NCBI RefSeq assembly: GCF_026283965.1 | Contig: NZ_JAPDPD010000015.1 | Coordinates: 81,312 to 145,311 of the forward strand | Reading direction: 5' to 3' | DNA: 64,000 nt | From: Dyella subtropica | GTDB lineage: Bacteria > Pseudomonadota > Gammaproteobacteria > Xanthomonadales > Rhodanobacteraceae | Made by a program: the position numbers and the translations under genes | Notes under the pieces: generated by a model | What the model was told of the DNA's origin: nothing | Database searches by the model: none | What the model saw: only the letters and a program-made list of their open reading frames with translations | Part shown: one piece after another, positions 24,001-36,000 of the stretch | How the letters are laid out: each line of letters opens with the position of its first letter | How positions within the stretch are numbered: the first letter of the stretch is position 1

Positions 24001-27000
24001 CAGCCAGGTTTCCTGCAGGCGCCCCTCAGGACGCTGTTCGCCGCGCTTGAGCAGCGCCTTCAAATCCATCGATGCACGCGACTCGCCCGACAAGGCGCCC
24101 GGCGTAAACAGCACTTCGCGCAGGTCCAGACCGATCACCGGCTCAAGCACCGCGCAGCAATGATCGACCAGCTCGCTGAACGTCGCTTCCGTTCGGTACA
24201 GATCCGCCGCCATGTCCGGATAGTGATCGCCCACACCGGGGAACATGAACACCACCGACGGCTTCGCATTCGGCGACAGATGACCTTGATCGCCGCCCTG
24301 CTCCAAGGTGGCGATCGCCTCGCCTCGTTCATTGCACACCACCGCCTTGCGGTACTCCAACCGCTTGCGGCCGACTTGCAGCGTATAGGCCACGTCCGCG
24401 AGGCTCTGGTCGGGATGTTCCTGCAGATGCGCACCCAATCGTGCCGCAGCACCATCGAGCGACGCCTGCGTCTTGGCCGAGAGCAACAGCAACTGCGCTG
24501 CACGCGACGGACCCGACGGCTCGATCTCCGGCGCCTCTTCCAGAATGAAGTGCACATTCGTGCCGCCCAGGCCGAGCACATTGACGCCGGCACGACGCGG
24601 CTCCGCCCCACGCGGCCACGCAAGATCACGATCCGCCACAAAGAACGGACTGCTGGCGAAATCGATATTCGGATTCGGCGCCTTGAAATGCAGCACCGGC
24701 GTGATCCGCTCGTGCTGCAGTGACAGCGCCGCCTTGATCATGCCGGTGGCGCCCGCCGCACGATCGAGATGCCCGACGTTGGGCTTGATCGAACCCAGCG
24801 CGCAGTAGCCCACCTTGTCGGTGCTCTGGCGATACGCCTTGGTCAGCGCCGCCACTTCGATCGGATCGCCCAGTTCCGTCGCGGTACCGTGCGTCTCGAT
24901 AAAGCCGATGCTCTCCGCCGAAACGCCCGCTACTGCGAGAGCCTCGGCGACCACCGCAGCCTGGCCCTCGACGCTGGGCGCGGTGTAGCCGACCTTGAAC
25001 GAGCCATCGTTGTTGATCGCCGAACCCTTGACCACCGCATAGATATGGTCGCCGTCGGCCAGCGCATCTTCCAGGCGCTTGAACACCACCACGGCCACAC
25101 CATCGCCTAGGACGGAACCCTTGGCGTCGACGTCGAAGGTACGGGTATGGCCGTCCGGCGGCGTGATGCCGCCTTCGGTATACATGTAACCCGCCTTGCC
25201 CGAGATGGCGATGTTGACGCCGCCGGCCAAGGCGATGTCGGACTCCCCGAGCAACAAACTCTTGCAGGCAAAATGCATCGCCACGCCGGAGGTCGAGCAG
25301 AAGGTCTGCACCGACATGGCCGGACCGCGCAGGTTGAGCTTGTACGCCACCCGGGTCGCCAGCGCGTCGTTGTTGTTGCCGATGATGACCTGCAGCATGT
25401 CCACGCCGGTATCCACCACATCCGGCCGTGAAAGCAGGTTCTCGGTATACGCGCTGTTGGTCGATCCGCCGAACACGCCGATCAGCCCGCGATAACTGGC
25501 GGGGTCGCACGCCGCGTTCTCCAGCGCCTCCCAGGCGCATTCGAGGAACTGGCGATGCTGCGGATCGATGAACTCGGCCTCGCGCGGCGCATAGCCGAAC
25601 AGCCGCGCATCGAACAGATCGAAATCGGGGATATCGCAGCCGGCCTTGACGTAATTGGGATTCGCGAACGTCGCCGGAGCGACGCCGGCCGCGAGCAATT
25701 CCGCGTCGGTGTAGAACGTGACCGCCTCGGCGCCCTCGTTGATGTTCTTCCAGAGCTGCCGCGGGGTCATCGCACCCGGGAAGCGGCCAGCCATGCCGAC
25801 CAGCGCGATATCGCGGGAGGCCGCGCCGCCCGCCCTCGCCCGTTCGCGGCGCTCGGCCAGCAGCTGGCCGGCATCCTGGCCCACGGGTTCCTCCGCCGCA
25901 GGCGACAGGTAGCGCACCAGGGCGTCGATGGTCGGCGCCTCGTACAGCACCACCTGGCGGACTTCGATATCCAGCTCTTTGCGCAGATCGGCGACCACCT
26001 GCAGGCCGACCAGCGAATTGCCGCCGAGGTCGAAGAAATTGTCCTTGGTGCCGATCTGGTCAATGCCCAGCGCACGCTGCCAGATCGCGGCGATCTTGCG
26101 CTCCAGCTCATTGCTGGCCGCGACGAACTGGCTCGACAGCTCGGGGCGCGGATAGGCGGTCGGTCGGCGGCCGCGCGTCTGCTGCACCGCGCTGGAGATA
26201 TTCGAAATGACGCAGGCATTGCTACTGGCGATGACCGCGGCCGCATCTTCGGGGAACAGGATGATCTGCGGCACGTCGATGGCGAGGATGCGGCGGATCG
26301 CCTCCATGCCTTCTTCGAAAGTAATGCCGAATTGCCGGCGATGGCTGCGCAGCGCCTCCTGCATCTCCGGTTGATAGCCCTTCAGGCCGTCGCTCCACGC
26401 GTCCCACTGCCATTCGCCGAAGTTGATCGCCACCGTCACGCCGTGCCTGGCGTGATGGCGCTGCGCGAAAGCGTCCATGAACGCATTGGCCGCGCAGTAG
26501 TCGATCTGGCCAGGGCCGCCGCCGACGATGGCGGCCACCGAAGAAACCAGGATCATGAAGTCCAGATCCACGCCGGAGAACGCGCGATCGAGTGCCAGCG
26601 TGCCCTGGATCTTCGGCGCCATCACCTGCGCAACGGCCTGTACGGTCTTGAGCTGGGTCAGGCCCTGGCCGGGCAGGCCGGCGCCATGGAATACGCCGTT
26701 GATGGTGCCGAAACGCTCGAGCGCCTGGCGCACGGCGTCATCCATTTGCGCCTGATCGGCCACATCCGCGGTGATGATCAGCACTTCCGCGCCGGCCTGG
26801 ATCAGGTCGTGGATCTTGCGCACCCGCTCGGTCACGCGGTCGTCCTGGCCCGCGGCAAGCAGCGCATCCCACTCCTCGCGCGGCGGCAGGCCTGTCCGGC
26901 CTACCAGCACGAGCCTCGCGCTGCGCATCCGATAGAGATAGTCGGCAAAGGCAAGACCGATGCCGCCCAGGCCGCCGGTAATGAAATAGACGCCGCCTTC

Positions 27001-30000
27001 CTTCAGGCGCGGCATATCGTCCGACACCGGCGCTTCGATGTGCACCGGCTCAGCCACCGGAATCCAGCGCTGCCCCTCGCGGAACGCGGTGAACTGATCC
27101 TGGCCGCTCAGCAGCTCGGCAGCCAGGCGCAATGCCAGCCGGTCCGCAGCCAGGGTCTCTTCGTCGGACGAGAACAGATCGATGCTGCGGCAGGCGATCG
27201 TCGCGAATTCCTGGCGGATGATCTTGCACGGACCGCGCAGGGTGGCCTTGGTCAGATGGAGCGACTCCGTACCCAGCACCGGCTCCAGGTCACTGGCCAC
27301 GATGCACAGTTCGATCGGCGTGTCGGCCAGCCGCTCGCCGATCGCCTTGGCGAGGTGGAACAGGCTGTAGAAGCCCGCGTCCATATGCTCGGCCAGATGG
27401 CCGGAAAGATCGGCATCCCACGCTTCGGCAGCCCACAGATGCACGATGCGGCTGGGCACCACGCCGCGGCGCTTTAGCTCCTTCAACAACGAGGCATAGT
27501 CAGCCTCCGCCGCGGCACGCAGCGAGATGGAACCGTCCTGCGCGACCGAGAAGTTCTCCCCGCGGCGCGCCAGTACCGTTTCGATGCCTAGCGGCTTCAT
27601 TGCCGCGGCAAGCGCGTCGCCTATGCCGTCCGCATCCGCGAAGATCAGCCAGCAGGTGCCGGTCGCAGGCGCGGGGGCTTTCAAGGCTCCGTCAACGGTG
27701 CCGGCGATCTTCCATGAAGGCACGTAGAAAGAGTCTTCGAGCGGCAGTTTTTCCGCGTGCTCCATCAAGCGGGTGATCAGGGAGACTTCGCCGGTGTCGA
27801 TCTCCGCGTTGGCGTCGATAGCCGGTTCGATCCAATAGCGCTGCTTTTCGAACGCGTACGTCGGCAAGGAGACCTTGAGGCGGCGCTCTTCCCGATAGAA
27901 CGACGTCCAGTCCGCTTCGATGCCGGCCAGCCATAGGCGGCCCACGGCGCTCAGCAGGTAGGCGTCGTCGCGTTGTTCCTGGAATGGCGCGCGCAGTGTC
28001 GGGATCACCGCCATGCCGCGCTCATACGCCGGGTGCTGTTTGACGAACGAGCCCAGGCTTTGACCGGCGCCAAGCTCCACCAGCACCCGACCCTTGTCCT
28101 CGCTCAACAGTGCGCCGATGCCGTCGGCAAAGCGCACGGTGCCGCACATATGCGACACCCAGTAATCGGCCGACGCGGCTTCCTGCGCACCGATCCAGGT
28201 GCCCGTCAAGTTAGAGATGTACGGAATGGCGGGCGCTGCGAACGTCACGTTCGACAGCAACGCGCGCAACCCTTCCGCCGCACCCGCCAGCATCGGCGAA
28301 TGGAAGGCATGCGTGGTCTGCAGGCGGCGGCTCACGATCGACTTGGCAGCGAGGATCGCTTCGAACGAGGCGATCGCATCTTCCGCACCCGACACCACCG
28401 TCGTCTTCGGGCCATTGCAGATGGCGATCGACACGCCCTCCGGCAGCAGCGTGGATGCATCGATCTCAGACAGCGGTACTGCCAGCATCGCCCCGCCCGC
28501 CAGCGCTTCTATCAGCTTCGCGCGCAACGCCACCAGGCGCAGCGCGTCTTCCAGCTCGACGCTTCCCGCCACTGCCGCGGCCACGAACTCACCGATGCTG
28601 TAACCGATCATCGCTTGCGGCTGGATGCCCCAACTCATCAGCAACTGCGCCAGGCTGTACTCGATAACGAATACCGCCGGTTGCGCGAGCCAGGTCTCCT
28701 GCAGGCGCCCCTCAGGACGCTGCTCACCGCGCTTGAGCAGCGCCTTCAAATCCATCGACGCACGCGGCTCGCCTGACAGACCGCCCGGCGTAAACAGCAC
28801 CTCGCGCAGGTCCAGACCGATCACCGGCTCAAGCACTTCGCAGCAACGATCGACCAGTTCGCGGAACACGATCTCGGTCCGATACAGATCCGCGGCCATA
28901 TCCGGATAGTGATCGCCCACACCCGGGAACATGAACACCACTGACGGCGTGCCATTCGACGACAGGTGACCCTGATCGCCGCCCTGCTCCAGGTTTGCGA
29001 TCGCCTCGCCTCGTTCATTGCACACCACCGCCTTGCGGTACTCCAACCGCTTGCGGCCGACTTGCAGCGTATAGGCCACGTCCGCGAGGCTCTGGTCGGG
29101 ATGTTCCTGCAGATGCGCACCCAATCGTGCCGCAGCACCATCGAGCGACGCCTGCGTCTTGGCCGAGAGCAACAGCAACTGCGCTGCACGCGACGGGCCC
29201 GACGGCTCGATCTCCGGCGCCTCTTCCAGAATGAAGTGCACATTCGTGCCGCCCACGCCTAGCACGTTGACGCCAGCGCGACGTGGCGCCGACCCACGCG
29301 GCCAGGACTTCGCTTCAGCCGCCACGAAGAACGGACTGCTGGCAAAGTCGATGCTCGGATTCGGCGCCTTGAAATGCAGCACCGGCGTGATCCGCTCGTG
29401 CTGCAGCGACAGCACCGCCTTGATCATGCCGGCGACGCCGGCCGCGCGATCCAGATGGCCGATATTGGTCTTGACCGAACCCAGTGCGCAGAAACCCACC
29501 TTGTCGGTGCTCTGGCGATACGCCTTGGTCAGCGCCGCCACTTCGATCGGATCGCCCAGCTCCGTCGCGGTGCCGTGCGTTTCGATAAAGCTGATGCTGT
29601 CCGCCGCGACGCCCGCCACCGCCAAGGCCTCGGCAACCACCGCGGCCTGGCCTTCGATGCTGGGAGCGGTGTAGCCGACCTTGAGCGAGCCGTCGTTGTT
29701 GAGGGCCGAGCCCTTCACCACCGCGTAAATATGGTCGCCATCGGCCAGCGCATCTTCCAGGCGCTTGAACACCACCACCGCCACGCCATCGCCGATGACC
29801 GAGCCCTTGGCATCGGCATCGAAGGTACGGGTATGGCCGTCGGGCGAATCGATTCCGCCCTGCTCGTAGAGGTAGCCGGCCTTGCCCGAGATGGCGATAT
29901 TGACGCCACCCGCCAGCGCGATATCGCATTCGCCGTACTGCAGGCTCTTGCAAGCCGCATGCATGGCCGTGCCCGAGGTCGAGCAGAAGGTCTGCACCGA

Positions 30001-33000
30001 CATGGCCGGACCGCGCAGGTTGAGCTTGTACGCCACCCGGGTCGCCAGCGCGTCGTTGTTGTTGCCGATATTTGCCTGCAGCACCGCCATGCCGGAGGTC
30101 AGCAGTTCCGGATGAGCGAACACATGACGCCCATAAGCGCTGCCGGCCGCGCCCGCAAAGATGCCGATCAGTCCGGGATGGCTGTCGGGATCGCACGCGG
30201 CGTCTTCCAGCGCCTCCCAGGCGCATTCGAGGAACTGGCGATGCTGCGGATCGATGAGCTCGGCCTCGCGCGGCGAATAGCCGAACAGCCTCGCATCGAA
30301 GAGATCGAAGTCCGCGACGTCATAGCCGGCCCGCACATAGTTGGGATCGCGCAGCTTCGATGCGCCGACCCCGGCTTCGCGCAATTCCGCTTCGCTGTAG
30401 AACGTCACCGATTCCACGCCGGCGCTGACGTTCTCCCACAGCTCCTGCGGGCTCCTCGCGCCCGGAAAGCGTCCGGACATGCCGACCAGGGCGATATCGC
30501 GGGACGCGCTCCCGCCCCTTATCCGTTCGCGACGCTCGGCCAGCAGCCGGCCGGCGTGCTGACTCGCGGGTTCTTCCGCCGTGGGCGACAGGTAACGGAC
30601 CAAGGCATCGATCGTCGGCGCCTCGAACAGCACCACCTGGCGCAGCTCGACGTCGAGTTCCTTGCGCAACTCGGCAACGACTTGCAAACCCACCAGCGAA
30701 TTGCCGCCGAGATCGAAGAAATTATCCTTGGTGCCGATCTCGTCGATACCCAACGCACGCTGCCAGATAGCGGCGATCTTGCGCTCCAGCTCATTGCTGG
30801 CCGCTACGAACTGGCTGGACAGCGCCGGGCGCGGATAGGCGGTCGGGCGGCGGCCGCGTGTCTGCTGCACCGCGCTGGAAATGGTGGTAACCGAGCAGCT
30901 GTTGCTGCCCTCGATCATCGCCACCGCATCCTCGGGCAGCAGGATCATCTGCGGTGCATCGATGGCGAGGATGCGGCGGATGCCTTCCATGCCCTCTTCG
31001 AAGCTGATGCCGAACTGCCGGCGGTGCTGCTTGAGCGCCTCCTGCATTTCCGGCTGATAGCCCTTCAGGCCATCGCTCCAGGCATCCCACTGCCATTCAC
31101 CGAAATTGATCGCCACCGTCATGCCATGCTTCGCATGATGACGCTGCGCGAACGCGTCCATGAAGGCGTTGGCCGCGCAGTAATCGATTTGGCCGGGGCC
31201 GCCGCCCACGATCGCCGCGATCGACGAAACCAGGACCATGAAGTCCAGATCCACGCCGGAGAACGCATGGTCGAGCGCCAGCGTGCCCTGGATCTTCGGC
31301 GCCATGACAGCTGCCGCAGCCTGTGCGGTTTTCAGCTGGGTCAGGCCCTGGCCTGGCAGGCCGGCCGCGTGGAATACACCGTTGATGGTGCCGAACCGCG
31401 CGAGCGCCTGGCGCACGGCGTCATCCATCTGCGCCGGATCGGCGACATCGGCGGTGATGATCAGAACCTCCGCACCGGCCTCGATCAGGCCACCGATCTT
31501 GCGCACGCGCTCAGTGACCTGGTCTTCCTTGCCCGCGGCAAGGATTCCGGCCCATGCCTCGCGCGGCGGCAAGCCGGAACGACCCACCAGTACAAGCTTC
31601 GCGTTCCGGGTTCGGTACACATAGTCGGCAAAAGCGAAGCCGATGCCGCCCAGGCCACCGGTAACGAAATAGACGCCGCCTTCCTTCAGCCGAGGCACTT
31701 CATCGTGCGGCGCCTCGATCTGCACCGGCGCGACGAACGGTACCCAGCGCTGGCCGTCGCGGAAGGCACTGAATTGATCCTCTCCACCGGACAGGATTTC
31801 CGCGGCGAGGCGCATGCCCAATCGCTCCGCATCCCAGGCTTCTTCACTGGGCGAGAACAGATCGATGCTGCGGCAGGCGACCGTCGCATACTCCTGGCGG
31901 ATCACCTTGCATGGCCCGCGCAGCGTGGCCTTGGCCGGATGGATCGTCTCCGTGCCCAGCACCGGCTCCAGGTCGCTGGCGACGATGCACAGCTCGGTCG
32001 GCGTGTCGGCCAGTTGCTCGCCGATCGCCTGGGCGAGATGGAACAGGCTGTAAAAGCCAGCTTCCATTTGCTCCTGCAAATGGCTCGACATATCCTCGTG
32101 CCAATGCTCGGCCGCCCACAGATGCACGATGCGACTGGGTGCAAGACGACGGTGCTTGAGCTCCTTCAGTACCGAGACGTAATCCGCCGCCACGGAAGGC
32201 CGCAGCAAGCAAGAGCCGTCTTCGGCGACCGTGAAGTTCTCGCCGCGCCTGACGAGCACCGTCTCGATGCCTAGCGGCTTCACTGCCGCGGCAAGCGCGT
32301 CGCCGATGCCGTCAGCGTCCGCGAAGATCAGCCAGCAGGTGCCTGCTGCGGGTGCATTCAATGCACCGTCAACGCTCCCTGAGGTCTTCCACGACGGCGC
32401 GTAGAACGAGTCGGCAAGCGCTGATTTCTCCGCCTGTGTCAGCAAGCTCCTGGCCAGCGACAAGGCCGGCAATTCGGCGTCGATCCAGTAGCGCTGGCGG
32501 TCGAAGGCATAGGTCGGCAGCGGAACCTTGAGGCGGCGTTCTTCCCGATAGAAGGATGTCCAGTCCGCTTCGATGCCAGCCAGCCACAGGCGGCCCACGG
32601 CGCTCAGCAGGTAGGCGTCGTCGCGTTGCTCCTGGAATGGCGCGCGCAGTGTCGGGATCACCGCCATGCCGCGCTCATACGCCGGGTGCTGTTTGACGAA
32701 CGAGCCCAGGCTTTGACCTGCGCCAAGTTCCACCAGTACCCGACCCTTGTCCTCGCTCAACAGTGCGCCGATGCCGTCGGCAAAACGCACGGTGCCGCAC
32801 ATGTGCGACACCCAGTAGTCGGCCGACGCCGCTTCCTGCGCATCGATCCAGGTGCCCGTCAGATTCGAGATGTATGGGATGGCCGGCGCCGCGAACGTCA
32901 CGTTCGACAGCAACTCGCGCAGCCCTTCGGCCGCACCCTCCAGCATCGGCGAATGGAACGCATGCGTGGTCTGCAGGCGGCGGCTCACGATCGACTTCGC

Positions 33001-36000
33001 GGCGAGAATCGCCTCGAATGAGGCGATCGCATCTTCCGCACCCGACACCACCGTCGTCTTCGGGCCATTGCAGATCGCAACCGATACCCCTTCCGGCAGC
33101 AATGCAGCGACATCCGCTTCCGCCAGCGGCACCGCCAGCATCGCCCCGCCCGGCAGCGCCTCGATCAACTTCGCGCGCAACGCCACCAGGCGCAGCGCGT
33201 CTTCCAGCTCCAGACTGCCCGCCACCGCCGCGGCCACAAACTCGCCGACGCTGTAGCCGATCATCGCCTGCGGCTGGATGCCCCAACTCATCAGCAATTG
33301 CGCCAGGCTGTATTCGATGACGAACACCGCTGGCTGTGCCAGCCAGGTTTCCTGCAGGCGGCCTTCCGGACGCTGTTCGCCGCGCTTGAGCAGCGCCTTC
33401 AAATCCATCGACGCACGCGGCTCGCCCGACAAGCCGCCCGGCGTAAACAGCACCTCGCGCAGGTCCAGACCGATCACTGGCTCCAGCACGGCACAGCAAT
33501 GGTCCACGAGTTCACGGAACGTCGCTTCGGTTCGGTACAGATCCGCGGCCATATCCGAGTAGTGATCGCCCACACCCGGGAACATGAACACCACCGACGG
33601 CGTGCCGTTCGACGACAGATGACCCTGATCGCCGCCTTCCGAGAGCGCCGCAATGGCTTCGCCTCGTTCGTTGCACACCACTGCCTTGCGGTATTCCAGC
33701 CGCTTGCGCCCCGTCTGCAGCGTATAGGCCACATCCGCCAGATCCTGCTCGGGATGTTCCTGCAGATGCGCACTCAATCGTGCCGACGCACCATCGAGCG
33801 ACGCCTGCGTCTTGGCCGATAACAACAGCAACTGCGCTGCGCGCGACGGACCGGACGGCTCGACCTCCGGCGCCTGTTCCAGAATGAAATGCACATTCGT
33901 GCCGCCCACACCCAGCGTCGTCACGCCCGCGCGCCACGGCGACGCCGAGGCCGGCAGCTCCTGCCGCTGGTTGCTGACCACGAAGGGACTGTTGGCCAGG
34001 TCGATCTTGGGATTGGGCCGCTCGAAATGCAGGGTCGGCGGCACCACGCCGGTCTTCAGCACATGAGTCGCTTTGATCACGCCGATCACGCCCGCGGCGC
34101 GGTCGGTGTGGCCGATATTGGGCTTGATCGAACCCAGCGCGCAGTAACCCACCTTGTCGGTGCTTTCGCGATACGCCTTGGTCAGCGCCGCCACTTCGAT
34201 CGGGTCGCCCAGCTCGGTCGCCGTGCCATGGGCTTCGACATAGTGGATATCGCCCGCGCTCAGCCCCGCATGGTCGAGCGCCATCGAAATCACTTCGGAC
34301 TGCTGCTCAACGCTCGGCGCCGTAAATCCCGCCTTGAGCGAACCGTCATTATTGACGGCCGAACCCTTGATCACCGCATGGATGGTGTCGCCATCCTCAA
34401 GCGCATCCTCCAGCGGCTTCAGCAGCACCAGGCCGATGCCGTCGGAGAACACGGTGCCCTGCGCCCGCGCATCGAAGGTCCGCGTAAGGCCATCGGGAGA
34501 AGCCTGGTTACCAGGCTCGTACAGATAGCCGATCGCACTGGGAACGCGCAGGGAGATGCCGCCCGCCAACGCCATGTCGGACTCGCCCGCGCGCAGGCTC
34601 TGGCACGCCAGATGGATGGCGACGCCCGAGGTCGAGCAGTACGTGCCGACCGAAAGGCTCGGCCCGCGCAGATTGAGCTTGTAGGAGACGCGCGTGGCGA
34701 GCGAATCCTGGGTGTTGGCCAGATAGGTATCGAACTCGTTCAGCCCTTCCCACAGCGCACGATCCAGGAACAGGCCCGCCTGGTATTCGCTGGGCGTGGT
34801 GCCGGCAAAGACGGCGATCGAGCCCTCGTAGCGATGCGAATCGTAGCCCGCATGCTCCAGGGTCTCCCACGCGGTCTCCAGCATCAGGCGATGCTGCGGG
34901 TCCATCAATTCCGCTTCGCGCGGGCTGATCCCGAACACGCCCGCATCGAACAGATCGATGCCGGAGACGACGCCTCGCACCTTCACGTAGGCGGGGTTGT
35001 GCACGAGTGCCGGATCGACGCCGGCCGCGCGCAATTCGTCGTCGCTGAAACGCACCAGCGATTCGACGCCGTTCAGCGCGTTGTCCCAGAGCGTGCCGAT
35101 ATCCGGTGCGCCCGAGGACCGGCTCGCCATGCCGATGATGGCGATATCGGAAGAGCCCGAACCACGCCTCGCCTGCCGGCGCCGCCTGGCCGAAGCGCCG
35201 GATATGGCCGGCTGGTCTTCGCCGCCGATCAACGACGCCATGCGCCGGCTGACCGCGCTGATGCTGGGCGCCTCGAAAATCAAGATCGGGGAAAGCTGCG
35301 TGTCGAACTCGCGCTGCACTTCCGCCAGGATCTGCAGTGAGACCAGCGAGTTTCCGCCCAACTCGAAGAAATTATCCTCCAGCCCGATCGCCTCGATCCC
35401 CAGCACGTCCTGGAAAACCCGGGCCACGCGCTTCTCGATCTTGCTGCTGGCCGCGACGAAGGCGGTGCTTACCGCCGGGCGCGCATAGTAGGAAAGCTTG
35501 CGCTCCGTGGTGCCGGCCGCCGGGGCTGTGGTCTTGCGGTACACCCATTGATTCAGGCGCGTCCATAGATCCGCCGTCGAGCCGATCAGCCGTGCAGAGG
35601 CATTCGAGCCCAGCACCCGGCGGACCGCCTCGGCGCCCTCTTCCGGCCACATCAGGAACGCTTCCAGCGTGGTTCCCTTGGTGTCCTGCTCGCCGCGGTC
35701 GCGCGCCCAGGTATCCCAGTTCACGGTGACCCAGCGCGTGCCCACCGCATCGCGACGCGACAGCACGAAACCATCCTCGTACGCATTCGCCGCCACATAG
35801 GCCGACAAGGCCAAGCCACCAAGCACCACCGAAATCGACGAGAACACCAGGCAGAAATCCGCTTGACGCGTGTCGAGCACGCGGCCGAGCACCTGCGTTC
35901 CGCGAACCTTCGCGCTGAAATGCGTTTCGATCTGCTCCGCCGTAAGTTCGGCGATGATGTTGTTGGACGCGGGCGTGACCAGGCCGGCGGCGTGGAACAC

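Larger units (their letters stand above)
16590..25829 (-). repeat. Tandem bimodule duplication, copy A (modules 4-5)
   Basis: Modules 4 and 5 have the same order of domain subtypes as modules 6 and 7: KS class F-AT(GVGDHY)-KR I, then KS class Y-AT(GAGEQ)-KR II. Matching active sites lie 3,078 residues (KS4/KS6) and 3,062 residues (KS5/KS7) apart, so this is a direct repeat of about 9.2 kb. Confidence 0.75.
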
